A stretch of DNA of 64,000 bases from Trichopria drosophilae. Lineage: Eukaryota > Arthropoda > Insecta > Hymenoptera > Diapriidae. Location: contig CM059582.1 in the NCBI GenBank assembly GCA_030407085.1, forward strand, positions 90,756,501 to 90,820,500, given 5' to 3'. The stretch's first letter is position 1. Every line of letters begins with the position of its first letter. The notes under the pieces were generated by a model. It was not told the origin of the DNA, did not search any database, and saw only the letters and a program-made list of their open reading frames with translations. The translations under genes and the position numbers were made by a program. Positions 48,784 through 60,576 of the stretch are shown here, one piece after another.

Positions 48784-49257
48784 AGAATCATAGACGACCG
48801 GACAGCACTCGGTACTTTCGGTTATATACAGGTTGCACGTGTGACCGCGGATAATAATTGCAGTGCAAGTAGAACACGAAAAACTGAAACGAAAAGACTT
48901 GAGGCATTTTTTGATATGATGCATATGAAGCGCATAATTAAGCGATAAAGATTGTATGTACGTGATACATCTTTGGAATGTATGAGTGAGTGGAGTATTC
49001 ATATCGAGACATTCAACTGTTCTCTGGCCAAACGATGACAGGTTCGAATTCTACATACAAAGGAGAAATTTGATAGAGTCCTTCACAGCCAAATACGAAG
49101 CTTAATAACCATGACAGAAATAATTTTAAAAAATGTCAGACTATTATTTATAACAAATAATTATTTCTAACTAGCACATTCACTGTAAAACTTTCAGATT
49201 TGCACGTCTTAAGCTAAAATTTTGCCAGAGTCTTGCAGATGCACTTATGAAGCTTAA
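48784..49257. other. Spacer, nothing recognised
   Basis: No gene, RNA or repeat structure recognised. Confidence 0.5.
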
Positions 49258-49499
49258 TATTTCCGGCAGAAACTAGCAGAGCGTAGATGTCAGACAACAT
49301 TTGAAAATGTTTACATTCATTTTAAGAAAACGAGGAATCGCTGCAACACTTCATCGACTATGCCATCCTTGTATATTATGGGAAATGCATTCGCGTAATT
49401 TTTGTCGCAAATCTACGTCCATGCAGGGCCCTGATATTAGACAGTACTTGAAAATGTTTACATTTATTTTAAGTAAACAACTAATCGCTGCAACGCGTC
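49258..49499 (+). repeat. Second tandem repeat family (about 149 bp), left flank of the retroelement
   Basis: AAAATGTTTACATT(C/T)ATTTTAAG occurs at about 49302 and 49450, giving a period of about 149 bp. AATCGCTGCAAC follows each. The same unit (ACTATGCCAT, CTACGTCCATGCAGG, ATTAGACAGTACTTG) reappears at 63839-64000 on the other side of the retroelement, so the element sits inside this tandem array. Confidence 0.8.
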
Positions 49500-50219
49500 T
49501 GTTGTGGTCAGAATCGAATGTTTTAAATCTGCGGTACCTGGCGTGGGTTTTTTCCCACATTGTGGTTTTCCCCACGCCATTGCACACCCGAATGGGGGTA
49601 CCTCTCCAAAGGAGGGGACCTGTTAGGCAACTATATATTGTAAAGGTCCTAGAAATGGCGACGATATTATTGAATTGTTGTATTAACGAAGTCGTGGGGG
49701 CTCACGTAAATTCCATACTTACTAAATCATTCTTTAAGCCCAATTACCAATAATGACGATACGGTTAGGTTTCGAAAACGTCCGCATGATTCGCCTTCAT
49801 ATGGAGACGTAACCTGATGGTTCCAGGCCGGAGGGATTGGATCCATCGATTTCGCCGGAAATCATATGATGGGGACTCCGATTTACGACTCTGTGCTGGC
49901 CGCAGGCGAACAAGATGTTTGAAGGTTCGTAATACGGAAAATACCTAAATCGGATACATGCATCGAAAAGATCATGTCGACTCCGATTCGAATATAAACA
50001 AACGATTTAATCCTAGATTTATCGATGTCGACTCCGATTCGAAAATTGGATACATCGAATTTCGAAGTTTAATACAGACAATGACATGGACGGATAAAAT
50101 CATTATTTGAATCGGTCGGTAACGTAGAACGCTACGACACTCGAACGTTAAAAAGAAGGATTCCCATGTCTAAGCAACGATGGTCTTTTCTAAATAACAA
50201 ACATTCGTTTGTCAATGGG

Positions 50220-50227
50220 TATAAAAA
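50220..50227 (+). promoter_or_regulatory. TATA box of the 5' LTR
   Basis: TATAAAAA, followed about 25-30 bp later by an initiator-like TTCAGTTAC; a likely Pol II start for the element. Confidence 0.6.
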
Positions 50228-50314
50228 GAGTCCACACGGCTTCGGTAAGTTCAGTTACAGAGACAGTTTCGATCGCCCGGAAATATCGCCGCCATTCCGC
50301 CCCAAAAATAATTA

Positions 50315-50320
50315 AATAAA
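50315..50320 (+). terminator. LTR polyadenylation signal (5' LTR)
   Basis: AATAAA about 90 bp after the TATA box, giving a short R region. The counterpart in the 3' LTR is at 63256-63261. Confidence 0.5.
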
Positions 50321-50506
50321 GTTTAGTTTGATCATCGTAAGTCTGAATCATTTCTGCACCGAATCCGTTTCCCGTTTCGTCCGCGGGTGGAACGGATTCG
50401 CACATCGCGATTGGACATTTGCGAGTGAAGAACGTGCAGGACTTACAATTATACGGTGAGAAAAATTCAAGATGCCGAAATGTAATTTACGGGCTCGGTC
50501 GGAACA

Positions 50507-52771
50507 ATGTATAGAACCGAAGATTCGTGGCCAGTTCAGCCGTCATCAACAATGCAGACAATTTCAACGAATAACCTGGACAACTCCATTGGAACTTTGT
50601 GGAGGAAAAGAAATTTACCGAGGATCACCAACGTGGAAATTATTGCTCCAGATTCAACTACAGATTCAACTGCAGATGCCAATCCGGCCAATCTGAAACT
50701 GAAAGCGACAGCGAGGAATTCAAACATTGGCGGCGATTGTCAAGGACGTCGGAGAGGGCGAAAACGAGTACAATTCAAACAGCAGGAACGAAATGAGTTT
50801 TCACCTACGTCGAGATGCGACATGTCCGATGAATACGGGATTTCGCACCATATGGAGGAAACGGGTCATTTCGACAATCACGGGGAACCCCGATCGTCCA
50901 CGGAATTCAACCTCCAATTGACAGGAATGACAGGAATTGATCGTCGACAGTTGAGTCACGGAGATCTGCATCCAACTTCGGAGCAAGTAGAGGTTACCGA
51001 TTTCGAATCCAACTTGGTGAGCGAAAATAATGCAAATCATGCGCTAGATTCGAAGCGTGAAATAAATAACTTTCGCGAAAGTTTGCAGCGCGACTTTAAT
51101 TATTTAGAAGAACTTGAGCGACAACTAGAGTTCGTTGAGGTTAATAACGCCGAAAAATTGTCGGGTTCGCGAAATTCGATTCCATCGGCATATTCGGGAA
51201 ATTCAAATCCTTTGACGGTGCCGGGAAATATGTTTCGATCGACAATACCAAAGAATACGATTCAATCTAATACGCGAAATTCGTTGCTTAATGACGTGGC
51301 TGTTTCGGATATTATAAATTCATATCACGTAATAAATTCAAATGCTCAGCAGACAACGGTTCAGGGAAAGTCGAGTCAACCAACAAAACCTCAAAATCCT
51401 TTACACGACAGTGTGTTTGTTTCTGGTCGTGAAAAGCTAAATCAAATACTTAATTCGAGTGACAACCGATCAACGGTCCCGGAAAGTTCGGTTGGATCTA
51501 TAACGACTGGTTGTTTAAATAATTCAAATCACGAGTTTGAGACGGAAAAATTCGTTCAAATGGTCGCGCGAGCTACGCAAGCCGTAACACCGCGAAATGA
51601 TTCGCAAATTGTTGACCGTCTGGCTATGGGGAAACTACCGCGATTCGACGGTAATCCCGCACATTGGTTAAGATTTAAGCAGGCGTACGAGCTATCAACT
51701 TATCTCGGTGGGTTTTCCGACATTGAAAATGTAGCGCGTTTATATGAATCATTAGAAGGACCCGCTCGCGATGCAGTCGAAGGAATTATGTTCGGAACGG
51801 ATAATGCAAAATCGATTTTTCAGTTATTGCAAATGCGTTTCGGTAAACCAGATGTTGTTGTCAGTAAAATTGCCTCAGAATTGCGAAAATTACCTAAAAT
51901 TGGCGCGACAGGTGACGAAATAGTGATGTTTGCAACTAAATTAAACGGCGGCGTATCCGCGATGCGTTCGTTAAATCACGATGGTTATTTAAACAACCCG
52001 GAACTAGCACGTGATATTTTGCGGAAGTTACCCACTACTCTAACACTATTATTCGAAACGTATTTGCGCGATAGAAGCGATTCGGGTTCAAAATTAGTGG
52101 CATTATCGGAATTTTTGTACGATCGGGCGGAAATGGCTTGTGATGCCGGTACCAATGCTCTTTACGACTATCGAGAAACGACATTTTTTCCGACCAGAAA
52201 CAAAAACCCCGTTCGTCGAGTTTTCCTAACCTCAGCGAACTTAAATTCCAATCCGGGTCATGAATGTGTTGAATTTGATAATGTTGCGCCTAACCTTAAA
52301 TCCTGTAAATACTGTATATTTTGTATGATGTACAATCATGATATTTCTGAGTGTCATGCTGTGAAAGCTTTGCCCACTCCGGAGCGCTGGAGTTGGGTTA
52401 AAAAAATTAACCGATGTTATGTTTGTTTGTCTGATAAACATAGTGCTTCGGCATGTAACGACGAGAGTCGCCACTGTTTACAGAATGGTAAAAGATATTA
52501 CCATCCAATTCTCTGTCAGTTTAATTTTCAAAATGATCGCGCAATATTTAATAACAAATTTCAATTTCCATTTGCAACTGATAGAAATCGTAATAGTTAT
52601 ACAGCCTTTCCTAAAAATAATGCTTCACAAGGAGCAATATCGAGTCACGGAAAATCAATTGGTTCGGCTTTCAAAATAAAAAATAAAAATGGAAACCAGA
52701 GCTCTGAAAAACGGAATGATAGGTTAGCTGCGAAAAATAAAGAGAATAGCGCGACGGTTACAAATTTGTGA
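50507..52771 (+). CDS. gag: BEL/Pao retrotransposon Gag
   Basis: An intact 754-codon frame. Residues 1-370 are a low-complexity, Asn/Ser-rich region with a probable coiled coil at about 186-215. Residues 376-546 match the DUF1759 gag/capsid-like domain of BEL/Pao elements (LPRFDGNPAHWLRFKQAY near its start). Two perfect CCHC zinc knuckles follow: C603-C606-H611-C616 and C637-C640-H645-C650. The C-terminus is Asn/Lys-rich. Gag assembles particles and binds element RNA (family knowledge). The frame ends in TGA at 52769-52771, but the protease follows in the same frame, so the stop either is an inactivating mutation or is read through. The ATG at 50507 was chosen as the first in frame; an upstream ATG at 50472 is in another frame that closes quickly. 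Confidence 0.9.
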   Translation: MYRTEDSWPVQPSSTMQTISTNNLDNSIGTLWRKRNLPRITNVEIIAPDSTTDSTADANPANLKLKATARNSNIGGDCQGRRRGRKRVQFKQQERNEFSPTSRCDMSDEYGISHHMEETGHFDNHGEPRSSTEFNLQLTGMTGIDRRQLSHGDLHPTSEQVEVTDFESNLVSENNANHALDSKREINNFRESLQRDFNYLEELERQLEFVEVNNAEKLSGSRNSIPSAYSGNSNPLTVPGNMFRSTIPKNTIQSNTRNSLLNDVAVSDIINSYHVINSNAQQTTVQGKSSQPTKPQNPLHDSVFVSGREKLNQILNSSDNRSTVPESSVGSITTGCLNNSNHEFETEKFVQMVARATQAVTPRNDSQIVDRLAMGKLPRFDGNPAHWLRFKQAYELSTYLGGFSDIENVARLYESLEGPARDAVEGIMFGTDNAKSIFQLLQMRFGKPDVVVSKIASELRKLPKIGATGDEIVMFATKLNGGVSAMRSLNHDGYLNNPELARDILRKLPTTLTLLFETYLRDRSDSGSKLVALSEFLYDRAEMACDAGTNALYDYRETTFFPTRNKNPVRRVFLTSANLNSNPGHECVEFDNVAPNLKSCKYCIFCMMYNHDISECHAVKALPTPERWSWVKKINRCYVCLSDKHSASACNDESRHCLQNGKRYYHPILCQFNFQNDRAIFNNKFQFPFATDRNRNSYTAFPKNNASQGAISSHGKSIGSAFKIKNKNGNQSSEKRNDRLAAKNKENSATVTNL

Positions 52772-53227
52772 CTAGGTTTAGAAACTATTTTATTAAAGAT
52801 TATTCCAGTAACTTTAATGGGTCCTAAATCTAAACTCCGAACTTTCGCGGTATTAGATGACGGATCGACAATCACGTTACTAAATTCAAATATTGCCAAC
52901 CAAATTGGCGCGCACGGATCATGTTTGTATTTGTCCTTGTCGGGTATTGCACCGGAAACTTCATTGACAGTTAAAAGTCAAAAAACGAACATACAGATCA
53001 TGGGAAACGATTTAAAATTATACGATCTCTCCGGGGTTCACATAATTGATAACTTTACTTTGCCACGACAAAATTTAACAGTGGATTTGATTCGCCAAAT
53101 TCACTCTACTAATGACGATATAGAATTAGAGCCATATCACGACGCGGTACCAACAATTTTAATCGGCCAAGACAATGTAATTCGTGTCGGTACACGTAAT
53201 TTGCCGTATGTTTCTGAATGCGTTTAG
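52772..53227 (+). pseudogene. pol: BEL/Pao Pol: aspartic protease region
   Basis: This region continues the gag frame after one TGA codon. It contains the protease core LLKIIPVTLMGP then FAVLDDGSTITLL, with the D-x-G-S/T catalytic triad of retroelement aspartic proteases (DUF1758-type), and runs about 150 codons to NLPYVSECV and a stop at 53225-53227. The family protein normally continues without a break into the pol linker and RT. Here the frame is broken, so only the protease part is open. Confidence 0.82.
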
Positions 53228-53572
53228 GTTGAGTCGGTCACGGGGGCATTTCAAACAATAAATCGTCTCAATTTCCGTTTACGTCATGCATTTCACGGGA
53301 TGTAGATAGTGGGAGTGAAACGTCATCGGATGATAACCTCCATGAACTCATTCGATCGTCTTTTCAAATCGATGCTTTAGGAATATCGACCTTCGATAAA
53401 ATACCGACAGGAGAACAACGTGCGATCGAAATTTTAAAATCAACTACAAAATTTAATCAAAATTCTTGGGAAACGGGGCTACTATGGCGTGATGATAAGT
53501 TAGATCTGCCGGACAGTAAAATCAACGTGTATCGTCGGCTACTGAATCTTTAAATGTGGCTATGCGGAAAAG
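53228..53572 (+). pseudogene. pol: BEL/Pao Pol: linker between protease and RT, frameshifted and partly deleted
   Basis: A different frame keeps BEL-like linker sequence (HELIRSSFQIDALGIS, TGEQRAIEIL, GLLWRDDKLDLPDSKI, VYRRLLNL) and then hits a stop at about 53550. In relatives some 30 or more residues follow before the GYAEKV motif, which appears here immediately in yet another frame, so a short deletion is likely. This segment alone makes a functional polyprotein unlikely. Confidence 0.7.
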
Positions 53573-54637
53573 GTGAATGAAAATAAATCATCAGGTCGGG
53601 CATTTTACCTACCTCACTTTGGGGTAACTAATATAAACAAACCGGGGAAAGTTCGCTTAGTATTTGACGCTGCAGCTAAGGTTAGAGGGGCGAACTTCAA
53701 TGATCAATTACATTCGGGCCCTGATCTATTAGAACCCTTGCTCGGTGTTTTAATCCGTTTTAGAGAAGGTAAAATAGCACATACTAGCGATATCAAGGAT
53801 ATGTTTCTCCGAATTAAATTACGACAAACAGATAGAGATGCACAGCGTTTTTTGTGGCGTGGGCGCGATCGTACTGAAGAACCTGAGATTTTCCGAATGT
53901 CGACCCTACTATTTGGATCCAAATCCTCTCCGTGCAGTGCAATTTTCGTAAAAAACACTAATGCCGAAAGATTTTCATGTAAATACCCGAAAGCCATCGC
54001 GAAAATTACGAAACAATTTTATATGGACGACCTTTTGGATAGTGCCGACGATATCAATGAAGCTATTGATGTCGTAAAAAGCATAAATGAAATTAATTTG
54101 TCCGGAGGGTTCGAGATGCATAAATGGGCGAGTAACGACCCGAGGGTTATAGCGGCAATTTCTAAAAGCGGGCCCGATCGGACTACTATTGGTTTCGGAG
54201 AGCCAAATAAACAGAAAGTTTTGGGTCTTCAGTGGAATACACAAACAGATATTTTCCTTTTTAATATTACGGACAAACTTATACCAGCGGAGATTCGTAA
54301 CGGGTTACGAAAACCAACCAAGCGCGAATTCTTACGAATTATAATGTCGGTTTTCGATCCATTAGGGTTTTTATCGCCCCTCATGGTACGTGCAAAGATC
54401 TTAATGAAGGAAATTTGGATAAGCGCGGTAAAATGGGACGAATCAATTCGTGATAATGAACAGCATACGTGGATGCGTTGGGTTTTGGATCTAAATAATG
54501 TAGCAAAAAATATATCGATACCCAGATGCTATTCGTTGGAACGTGTTGTAACCTCCAGTATTCAACTTTATGTGTTTTGCGATGCGAGTTCCAAGGGCTA
54601 CGCTACCGTGTCGTATTGGCTTATCGAAGGTCCTTAA
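53573..54637 (+). pseudogene. pol: BEL/Pao Pol: reverse transcriptase and start of RNase H
   Basis: An open frame of 354 codons. Visible motifs are FYLPHFGVTN and KVRLVFDAA near the start, TSDIKDMF (motif A aspartates, residues 73 and 76), the LLFGSKSSPCSA region and the catalytic FYMDDLLD (residues 149-156). A connection region follows (FDPLGFLSPL) and then the first RNase H aspartate block (FCDASSKGYA). The frame then leaves BEL sequence at about 54634, where the minisatellite-bearing insertion begins. The catalytic core is complete by eye, but the protein is cut inside RNase H. Confidence 0.88.
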
Positions 54638-54639
54638 AG

Positions 54640-55230
54640 CTGCAAAGCCAAAGTTACCAAAACGAAATAAAAATAGTCGCAAGATTTGTTACTTTTTCGT
54701 TGCTAATTTCTTACCCTAGTGCCGATTTTGTTGCTAAAATATTTAAAAAAAAAATCATAGGGTTTGCCAGCTTAAGATAAAGCTACCAAACCCTAATTAA
54801 GAAAACATACTTAGCGATATCACACTCAAACCGAAATAGCCGGAAAAATTGTTACTTTTTTGTTGCTGAGAGATATTGCTGGTGCCGATTCTCTTATTTA
54901 ATTATTAAAAAAAAAAAGGCTATGGTTTGCCAGCTCAAGCTAAAGCTACCAAACCCTAAACCAAAAAAGAAATAAAACCACATCCAAATGAAAATAAAAA
55001 AGCATAGGAATATGTTCCTCAAATGTTACTTCCGAAAAACAGCAAAAATGAATTTCCAGTACGCATTACTGGCCAGGTACCAGTTCGTGACCAGGAGGGC
55101 GAAACATTCACGGCAAGGAAAAAAATCACTTCACTGTTGCTCCCAAAAAACCCCATAGATTAAGCATACCCCTCCATTGTCTTTCGAGTTCATTCTGCAT
55201 GAAACCATGTTTTACTTTGACGCGGCAAAA
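54640..55230. repeat. Two diverged copies of a unit of about 163 bp at the left of the insertion
   Basis: TTGTTACTTTTT(C/T)GTTGCT recurs at about 54685 and 54849, followed each time by GGTGCCGATT/AGTGCCGATT, an A-rich run, a GGTTTGCCAGCT core and AAAGCTACCAAACCCTAA. A third partial match (AAAGCTGCAAAGCC) sits at the left edge. The last 230 bp show no clear repeat. Confidence 0.65.
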
Positions 55231-55235
55231 ACCGA

Positions 55236-58200
55236 AAGTACAGCGTTAAAATCGAGAAAATGACCGAATTTATGTATGTGACCGCAGTTACTGGGCAAAA
55301 ATGTTGCGGTAACAAATTGTTACTGCAATTTAAGATGATACATTCTCTTTTATTCGTCACTGTGAACATAACCTATATGAAATTGTTTGGTTTTGCTGGG
55401 TGAAAACCCGGAAATAGAGAGTTAATGTCGAGAAAATGACCGAATTTACGTATGTGACCACAGTTATTGGGCGAAAATGTTGCGGTAACAAATTATTACT
55501 GAAATATTAGATGATGCATTCTCTTTTATTCATCACTGCGAACATAACCTATATGAAATTGTTTGGCTTTGCTGTGTGAAAAACCGGAAATAGAGATTTA
55601 AAGTCGAGAAAATGACCGAATTTACGTATGTGACCGCAGTTCTTGAGAGCAAATGTTACGGTAACAAATTGTTACTTCAGTATTAGATGATGCAATCTAT
55701 TCTATGCATCACTCTGTACATATCCTATATGAAATTGTTTGGTTTTGCTGGGTGAAAACCCAGAATTAGAGAGTTAATGTCGAGACAATGACCGAATTTA
55801 CGTATGTGACCTTATTTATTGGGCGAAAATATTGCGGTAACAAATTGTTACTGGAATATTAGATGATGCAATGTGTTCTATGCATTACTCTGAACATATC
55901 CTATACGAAATTGATTAATTTTGGTGGGTCAAAAACCGGAAATAGAGTGTTAAATTGGAGAGAATGACCGAATTTGCGTATGTGACCACAGTTATTGGGC
56001 GAAAACGTTACGGTAACAAATTGTTACTGCAATTTAAGATGATACATTCTCTTTTATTCATTACTGTGAACATTACCTATATGAAATTGTTTGGTTTTGC
56101 TGGGAGAAAACCCGGAAATTGAGAGTTAAAGTCGAGAAAATGACCGAATTTACGTATGTGACCTTATTTATTGGGCGAAAATATTGCGGTAACAAATTGT
56201 TACTGGTATATCAGATGATGCATTCTCTTTTATTCATCACTGTGAACATAACCTATATAAAATTGTTTGGTTTTGCTGGGAGAAAAACCGGAAATAGAGC
56301 GTTAAATTCGAGAAAATGACCGAATTTACATATGTGACCGCAGTTATTGGGCGAAAATGTTGCGGTAACAAATTCTTACTTCAATATTAGATGATGCATT
56401 CTCTTTTATTCATCACTGCGAACATAACCTATATGAAATTGTTTGGCTTTGCTGTGTGAAAAACCGGAAATAGAGATTTAAAGTCGAGAAAATGACCGAA
56501 TTTACGTATGTGACCGCAGTTCTTGAGAGCAAATGTTACGGTAACAAATTGTTACTTCAGTATTAGATGATGCAATCTATTCTATGCATCACTCTGTACA
56601 TATCCTATATGAAATTGTTTGGTTTTGCTGGGTGAAAACCCAGAATTAGAGAGTTAATGTCGAGACAATGACCGAATTTACGTATGTGACCTTATTTATT
56701 GGGCGAAAATATTGCGGTAACAAATTGTTACTGGAATATTAGATGATGCAATGTGTTCTATGCATTACTCTGAACATATCCTATACGAAATTGATTAATT
56801 TTGGTGGGTCAAAAACCGGAAATAGAGTGTTAAATTGGAGAGAATGACCGAATTTGCGTATGTGACCACAGTTATTGGGCGAAAACGTTACGGTAACAAA
56901 TTGTTACTGCAATTTAAGATGATACATTCTCTTTTATTCATTACTGTGAACATTACCTATATGAAATTGTTTGGTTTTGCTGGGAGAAAACCCGGAAATT
57001 GAGAGTTAAAGTCGAGAAAATGACCGAATTTACGTATGTGACCTTATTTATTGGGCGAAAATATTGCGGTAACAAATTGTTACTGGTATATCAGATGATG
57101 CATTCTCTTTTTTTCATCACTGTGAACATAACCTATATAAAATTGTTTGGTTTTGCTGGGAGAAAAACCGGAAATAGAGCGTTAAATTCGAGAAAATGAC
57201 CGAATTTACATATGTGACCGCAGTTATTGGGCGAAAATGTTGCGGTAACAAATTCTTACTTCAATATTAGATGATGCATTCTCTTTTATTCATCACTGGG
57301 AAAATAACCTATATGAAATTGTTTGGTTTTGCTGGGTGAAAAAGCGGTAATAGAGAGTTAAAGTCGAGAAAATGACCGAATTTGCGTATGTGACCGAAGT
57401 TATTGGGCGAAAATGTTGCGGTAAGAAATTATTACTGAAATATTAGATGACGCATTCTCTTTTATTCATCACTGTGAACATAACCTATATGAAATTGTTT
57501 GGTTTTGGTGGGTGATAAGCGGAAATAGAGAGTTAAAGTCAAGAAAATGACCGAATTTATGTATGCGACCTTATTTATTGGGCGAAAATATTGCGGTAAC
57601 AAATTGTTACCGGAATATTAGATGATGCATTCTCTTTTATTCATCACTGTGAACATAACCTATATGAAATTGTTTGGTTTTGCTGGGTGAAAAACCGGAA
57701 ATTGAGAGTTAAAGTCGAGAAAATGACCGAATTTGCGTATGTGACCGAAGTTATTGGGCGAAAATGTTGCGGTAAGAAATTATTACTGAAATATTAGATG
57801 ATGCATTCTCTTTTATTTATCACTGTGAAGATAACCTATATGAAATTGTTTGGTTTTGGTTGGTCAAAAACCGGAAATAGAGCCATAAAGTCGTGAACAA
57901 TGACCGAATTTAAGAATGTGACCGCAGTTATTGGGCGAAAATGTTGCGGTAACAAATTATTACTGAAATATTAGATGATGCATTCTCTTTTATTCATCAC
58001 TGTGAAGATAACCTATATGAAATTGTTTGGTTTTGCTGGGTGAAAAAGCGGTAATAGAGAGTTAAAGTCGAGAAAATGACCGAATTTGCGTATGTGACCG
58101 AAGTTATTGGGCGAAAATGTTGCGGTAAGAAATTATTACTGAAATATTAGATGATGCATTCTCTTTTATTTATCACTGTGAAGATAACCTATATGAAATT

Positions 58201-59790
58201 GTTTGGTTTTGGTTGGTCAAAAACCGGAAATAGAGCCATAAAGTCGTGAACAATGACCGAATTTAAGAATGTGACCGCAGTTCTTGGGCGAAAACGTTAC
58301 GGTAACAAATTGTTACTGCAATTTAAGATGATACATTCTCTTTTATTCATTACTGTGAACATTACCTATATGAAATTGTTTGGTTTTGCTGGGAGAAAAA
58401 CCGGATATAGAGCGTTAAATTCGAGAGAATGACCGAATTTACGTATGCGACCTTATTTATTGGGCGAAAATATTGTGGTAACAAATTGTTACAGGAATAT
58501 TAGATGATGCATTCTCTTTTATTCATCACTGTGAACATAACCTATATGAAATTGTTTGGTTTTGCTGGGTGAAAACCCGGAAATAGAGAGTTAATGTCGA
58601 GAAAATGACCGAATTTACGTATGTGACCGCAGTTCTTGGGCGAAAATGTTGCGGTAACAAAATGTTACTTTAATATTAGATGCTGCAATCTGTCCTCTGC
58701 ATCACTGCTGAACATATCCTATACGAAATTGGTTGGTTTTGGTTGGTCAAAAACCGGAAATAGAGTGTTAAATTCGAGAAAATGACCGAATTTACGTATG
58801 TGACCACAGTTATTGGGCGAAAATGTTGCGGTAACAAATTATTACTGAAATATTAGATGATGCATTCTCTTTTATTCATCACTGTGAACAAAACCTATAT
58901 GAAATTGTTTGGCTTTGCTGTGTAAAAAACCGGAAATAGAGATTTAAAGTCGAGAAAATGACCGAATTTACGTATGTGACCGCAGTTCTTGAGAGCAAAT
59001 GTTACGGTAACAAGTTGTTACTTCAATATTAGATGATGCATTCTCTTTTATTTATCACTGTGAAGATAACCTATATGAAATTGTTTGGTTTTGGTTGGTC
59101 AAAAACCGGAAATAGAGCCATAAAGTCGAGAACAATGACCGAATTTAAGAATGTGACCGCAGTTCTTGGGCGAAAAAGTTGCGGTAAGAAATCGTTACTG
59201 CAATTTAAGATGATACAGTTTCTTCTATGCATCACTCTGAACATAACCTATATAAAATTGTTTGGTGTTGCTGGGTGAAAAACCGGAAATAGAGAGTTAA
59301 ATTCGAGAAAATGGCCGAATTTACGTATGTGAGCGCAGTTATTGGGCGAAAATGTTGCAGTAACAAATTGTTACTGTAATTTAAGATGATGCAATCTCTT
59401 CTATGCATTACTTTGAACACATCCTATATAAAATTGTTTGGTTTTGCTGTGTGAAATCCGGAAATAAAGATTTAAAGTTGAGAAAATGACCGTATTTACG
59501 TATGTGCCGCAGTTCTTGGGCGAAAATGTTGCGGTAACAAATTGTTACTGTAATATTAGATGCTGCAAACTGTCCTATGCATCACTCTGAACACATCCTA
59601 TACGAAATTGGTTGGTTTTGGTTGGTCAAAAATCGGAAATTGAGAGTTAAAGTCGAGAAAATGACCGAATTTACGTATGTGACCGCAGTTATTGGGCGAA
59701 AATGTTGCGGTAACAAATTCTTACTGAAATATTAGATGATGCATTCTCTTTTATTCATCACTGTGAACATAACCTATATGAAATTGTTTG
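55236..59790 (+). repeat. 176-bp minisatellite/satellite array inside the retroelement
   Basis: About 26 tandem units of about 176 bp. Each contains GAAAATGACCGAATTTACGT, TATTGGGCGAAAATGTTGCG, GGTAACAAATTGTTACT, TTAGATGATGCATTCTCTTT, CACTGTGAACATAACCTATA and GAAATTGTTTGGTTTTGCTG. Units vary by point changes. A five-unit block of 880 bp is duplicated (about 55510-56390 and 56390-57270). Short open frames repeat with the period and are not genes. The sequence is unrelated to the 150/161-bp array. Confidence 0.95.
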
Positions 59791-59805
59791 CTTTTTGCTT
59801 TTTCA

Positions 59806-60576
59806 CACACGTCTATTCCTAGGCTTGAATTACAAGCAGCCTTAATCGCTAGTAGACTTGCTGTTACCATCGAAAAGGAACCTAATTTTAAAATTACCCG
59901 TCGATTTTTTTTATCTGATTCTAAAACAGTTTTGGAATAGATAAATTCAGATGATAGATCCTATCAAACGTTCGTGTCTCGTAGATGATCGGAAATTTCC
60001 GATTTAACCAAACCGCAAGAGTGGCGATGGGTGCCATCTCCGTTAAATCCCGCAGATATTGCTACCAAAGATTTTCCCCTTGACTTAAAGAATCGTGATC
60101 GTTGGCTAACCGGACCGCCATATTTACAACAGACTGAAAAGAATTGGCCTGTCGAACGCGTTCGCGTAACAGAGGGTGAAATGGAAGCGATCGCGATAGA
60201 AAAACGAAAACCCTTCGTAGGTCACGTATTAAAAATTGTCGAAATCTCAACTCCTAAAAGCGAACGTTTTTCATCATGGCTGCGTCTTGTTCGAGCAACC
60301 GCCGCTGTATTGGTGGCTATAGATCGGTTTAAGGGCAAGAAAAGTAGTACTATTGACTGCGAATATATTAAAAAGGCCGAGCAATTGAGAATCCGTGATA
60401 TGCAGGTTTTCAGTTTCAGCCAAGAGTGGCATGCATTAAAATCTAATCACGAAATCGGCGTCAAAAGCACTATCCTAAAATTGTCCCCTTTCTTGACATT
60501 CAGAACATTATATGCGTTAGAGGCCGTGTCCGAGATTTCGAAAATGACGAATTCACTAACGAACCGGCAATTCTAG
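59806..60576 (+). pseudogene. pol: BEL/Pao Pol: rest of RNase H and the RNase H-integrase linker
   Basis: BEL sequence resumes with [15 protein letters not shown], then the RNase H motif [10 protein letters not shown] followed by a TAG stop near 59938 and another stop near 59982. It continues with WRWVPSPLNPADIATKDF, the typical end of the domain, and LTGPPYLQQ. The linker then runs to about 60490, where a frameshift occurs: the frame carrying CVRGRVRDF and the integrase is different from the frame that ends in a stop at 60576. Two stops plus the upstream insertion show the element is dead. Confidence 0.8.

Larger units (their letters stand above)
49500..50440 (+). repeat. 5' LTR of the BEL/Pao element
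   Basis: Begins TGTTGTGGTCAGAATCGAAT. The same start recurs at 62150 directly after a polypurine tract, which defines the LTR left edge. It contains a TATA box (50220) and AATAAA (50315). The right edge is approximate, because the downstream copy remains similar past the LTR and into gag, so similarity cannot mark it. It lies between the AATAAA and the gag start near 50472-50507. No primer-binding site was identified with confidence. By eye the two LTR copies differ by a few percent. Confidence 0.8.
54638..59805. other. 5.2-kb insertion splitting the BEL RNase H domain
   Basis: BEL coding similarity stops just after the first RNase H block at about 54634 and resumes at about 59806 with [15 protein letters not shown]. 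Everything between is foreign: a 600-bp part with two diverged copies of a unit of about 163 bp, then a long 176-bp tandem array. No obvious target-site duplication was found at the edges, and a dozen or so RNase H residues expected at the junction are missing. Confidence 0.8.

Noticed and set aside
49301..49753. 150-codon plus-strand frame across the left LTR edge
   Set aside because: It spans the 149-bp repeat and the LTR, two unrelated sequences, and has no domain.
50472..50696. Alternative gag start at 50472
   Set aside because: This ATG is in a frame that closes at 50696 and does not reach the capsid-like domain or the zinc knuckles.
56119..59278. Short frames recurring in the 176-bp array
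   Set aside because: They follow the repeat period and have no conserved start or domain.
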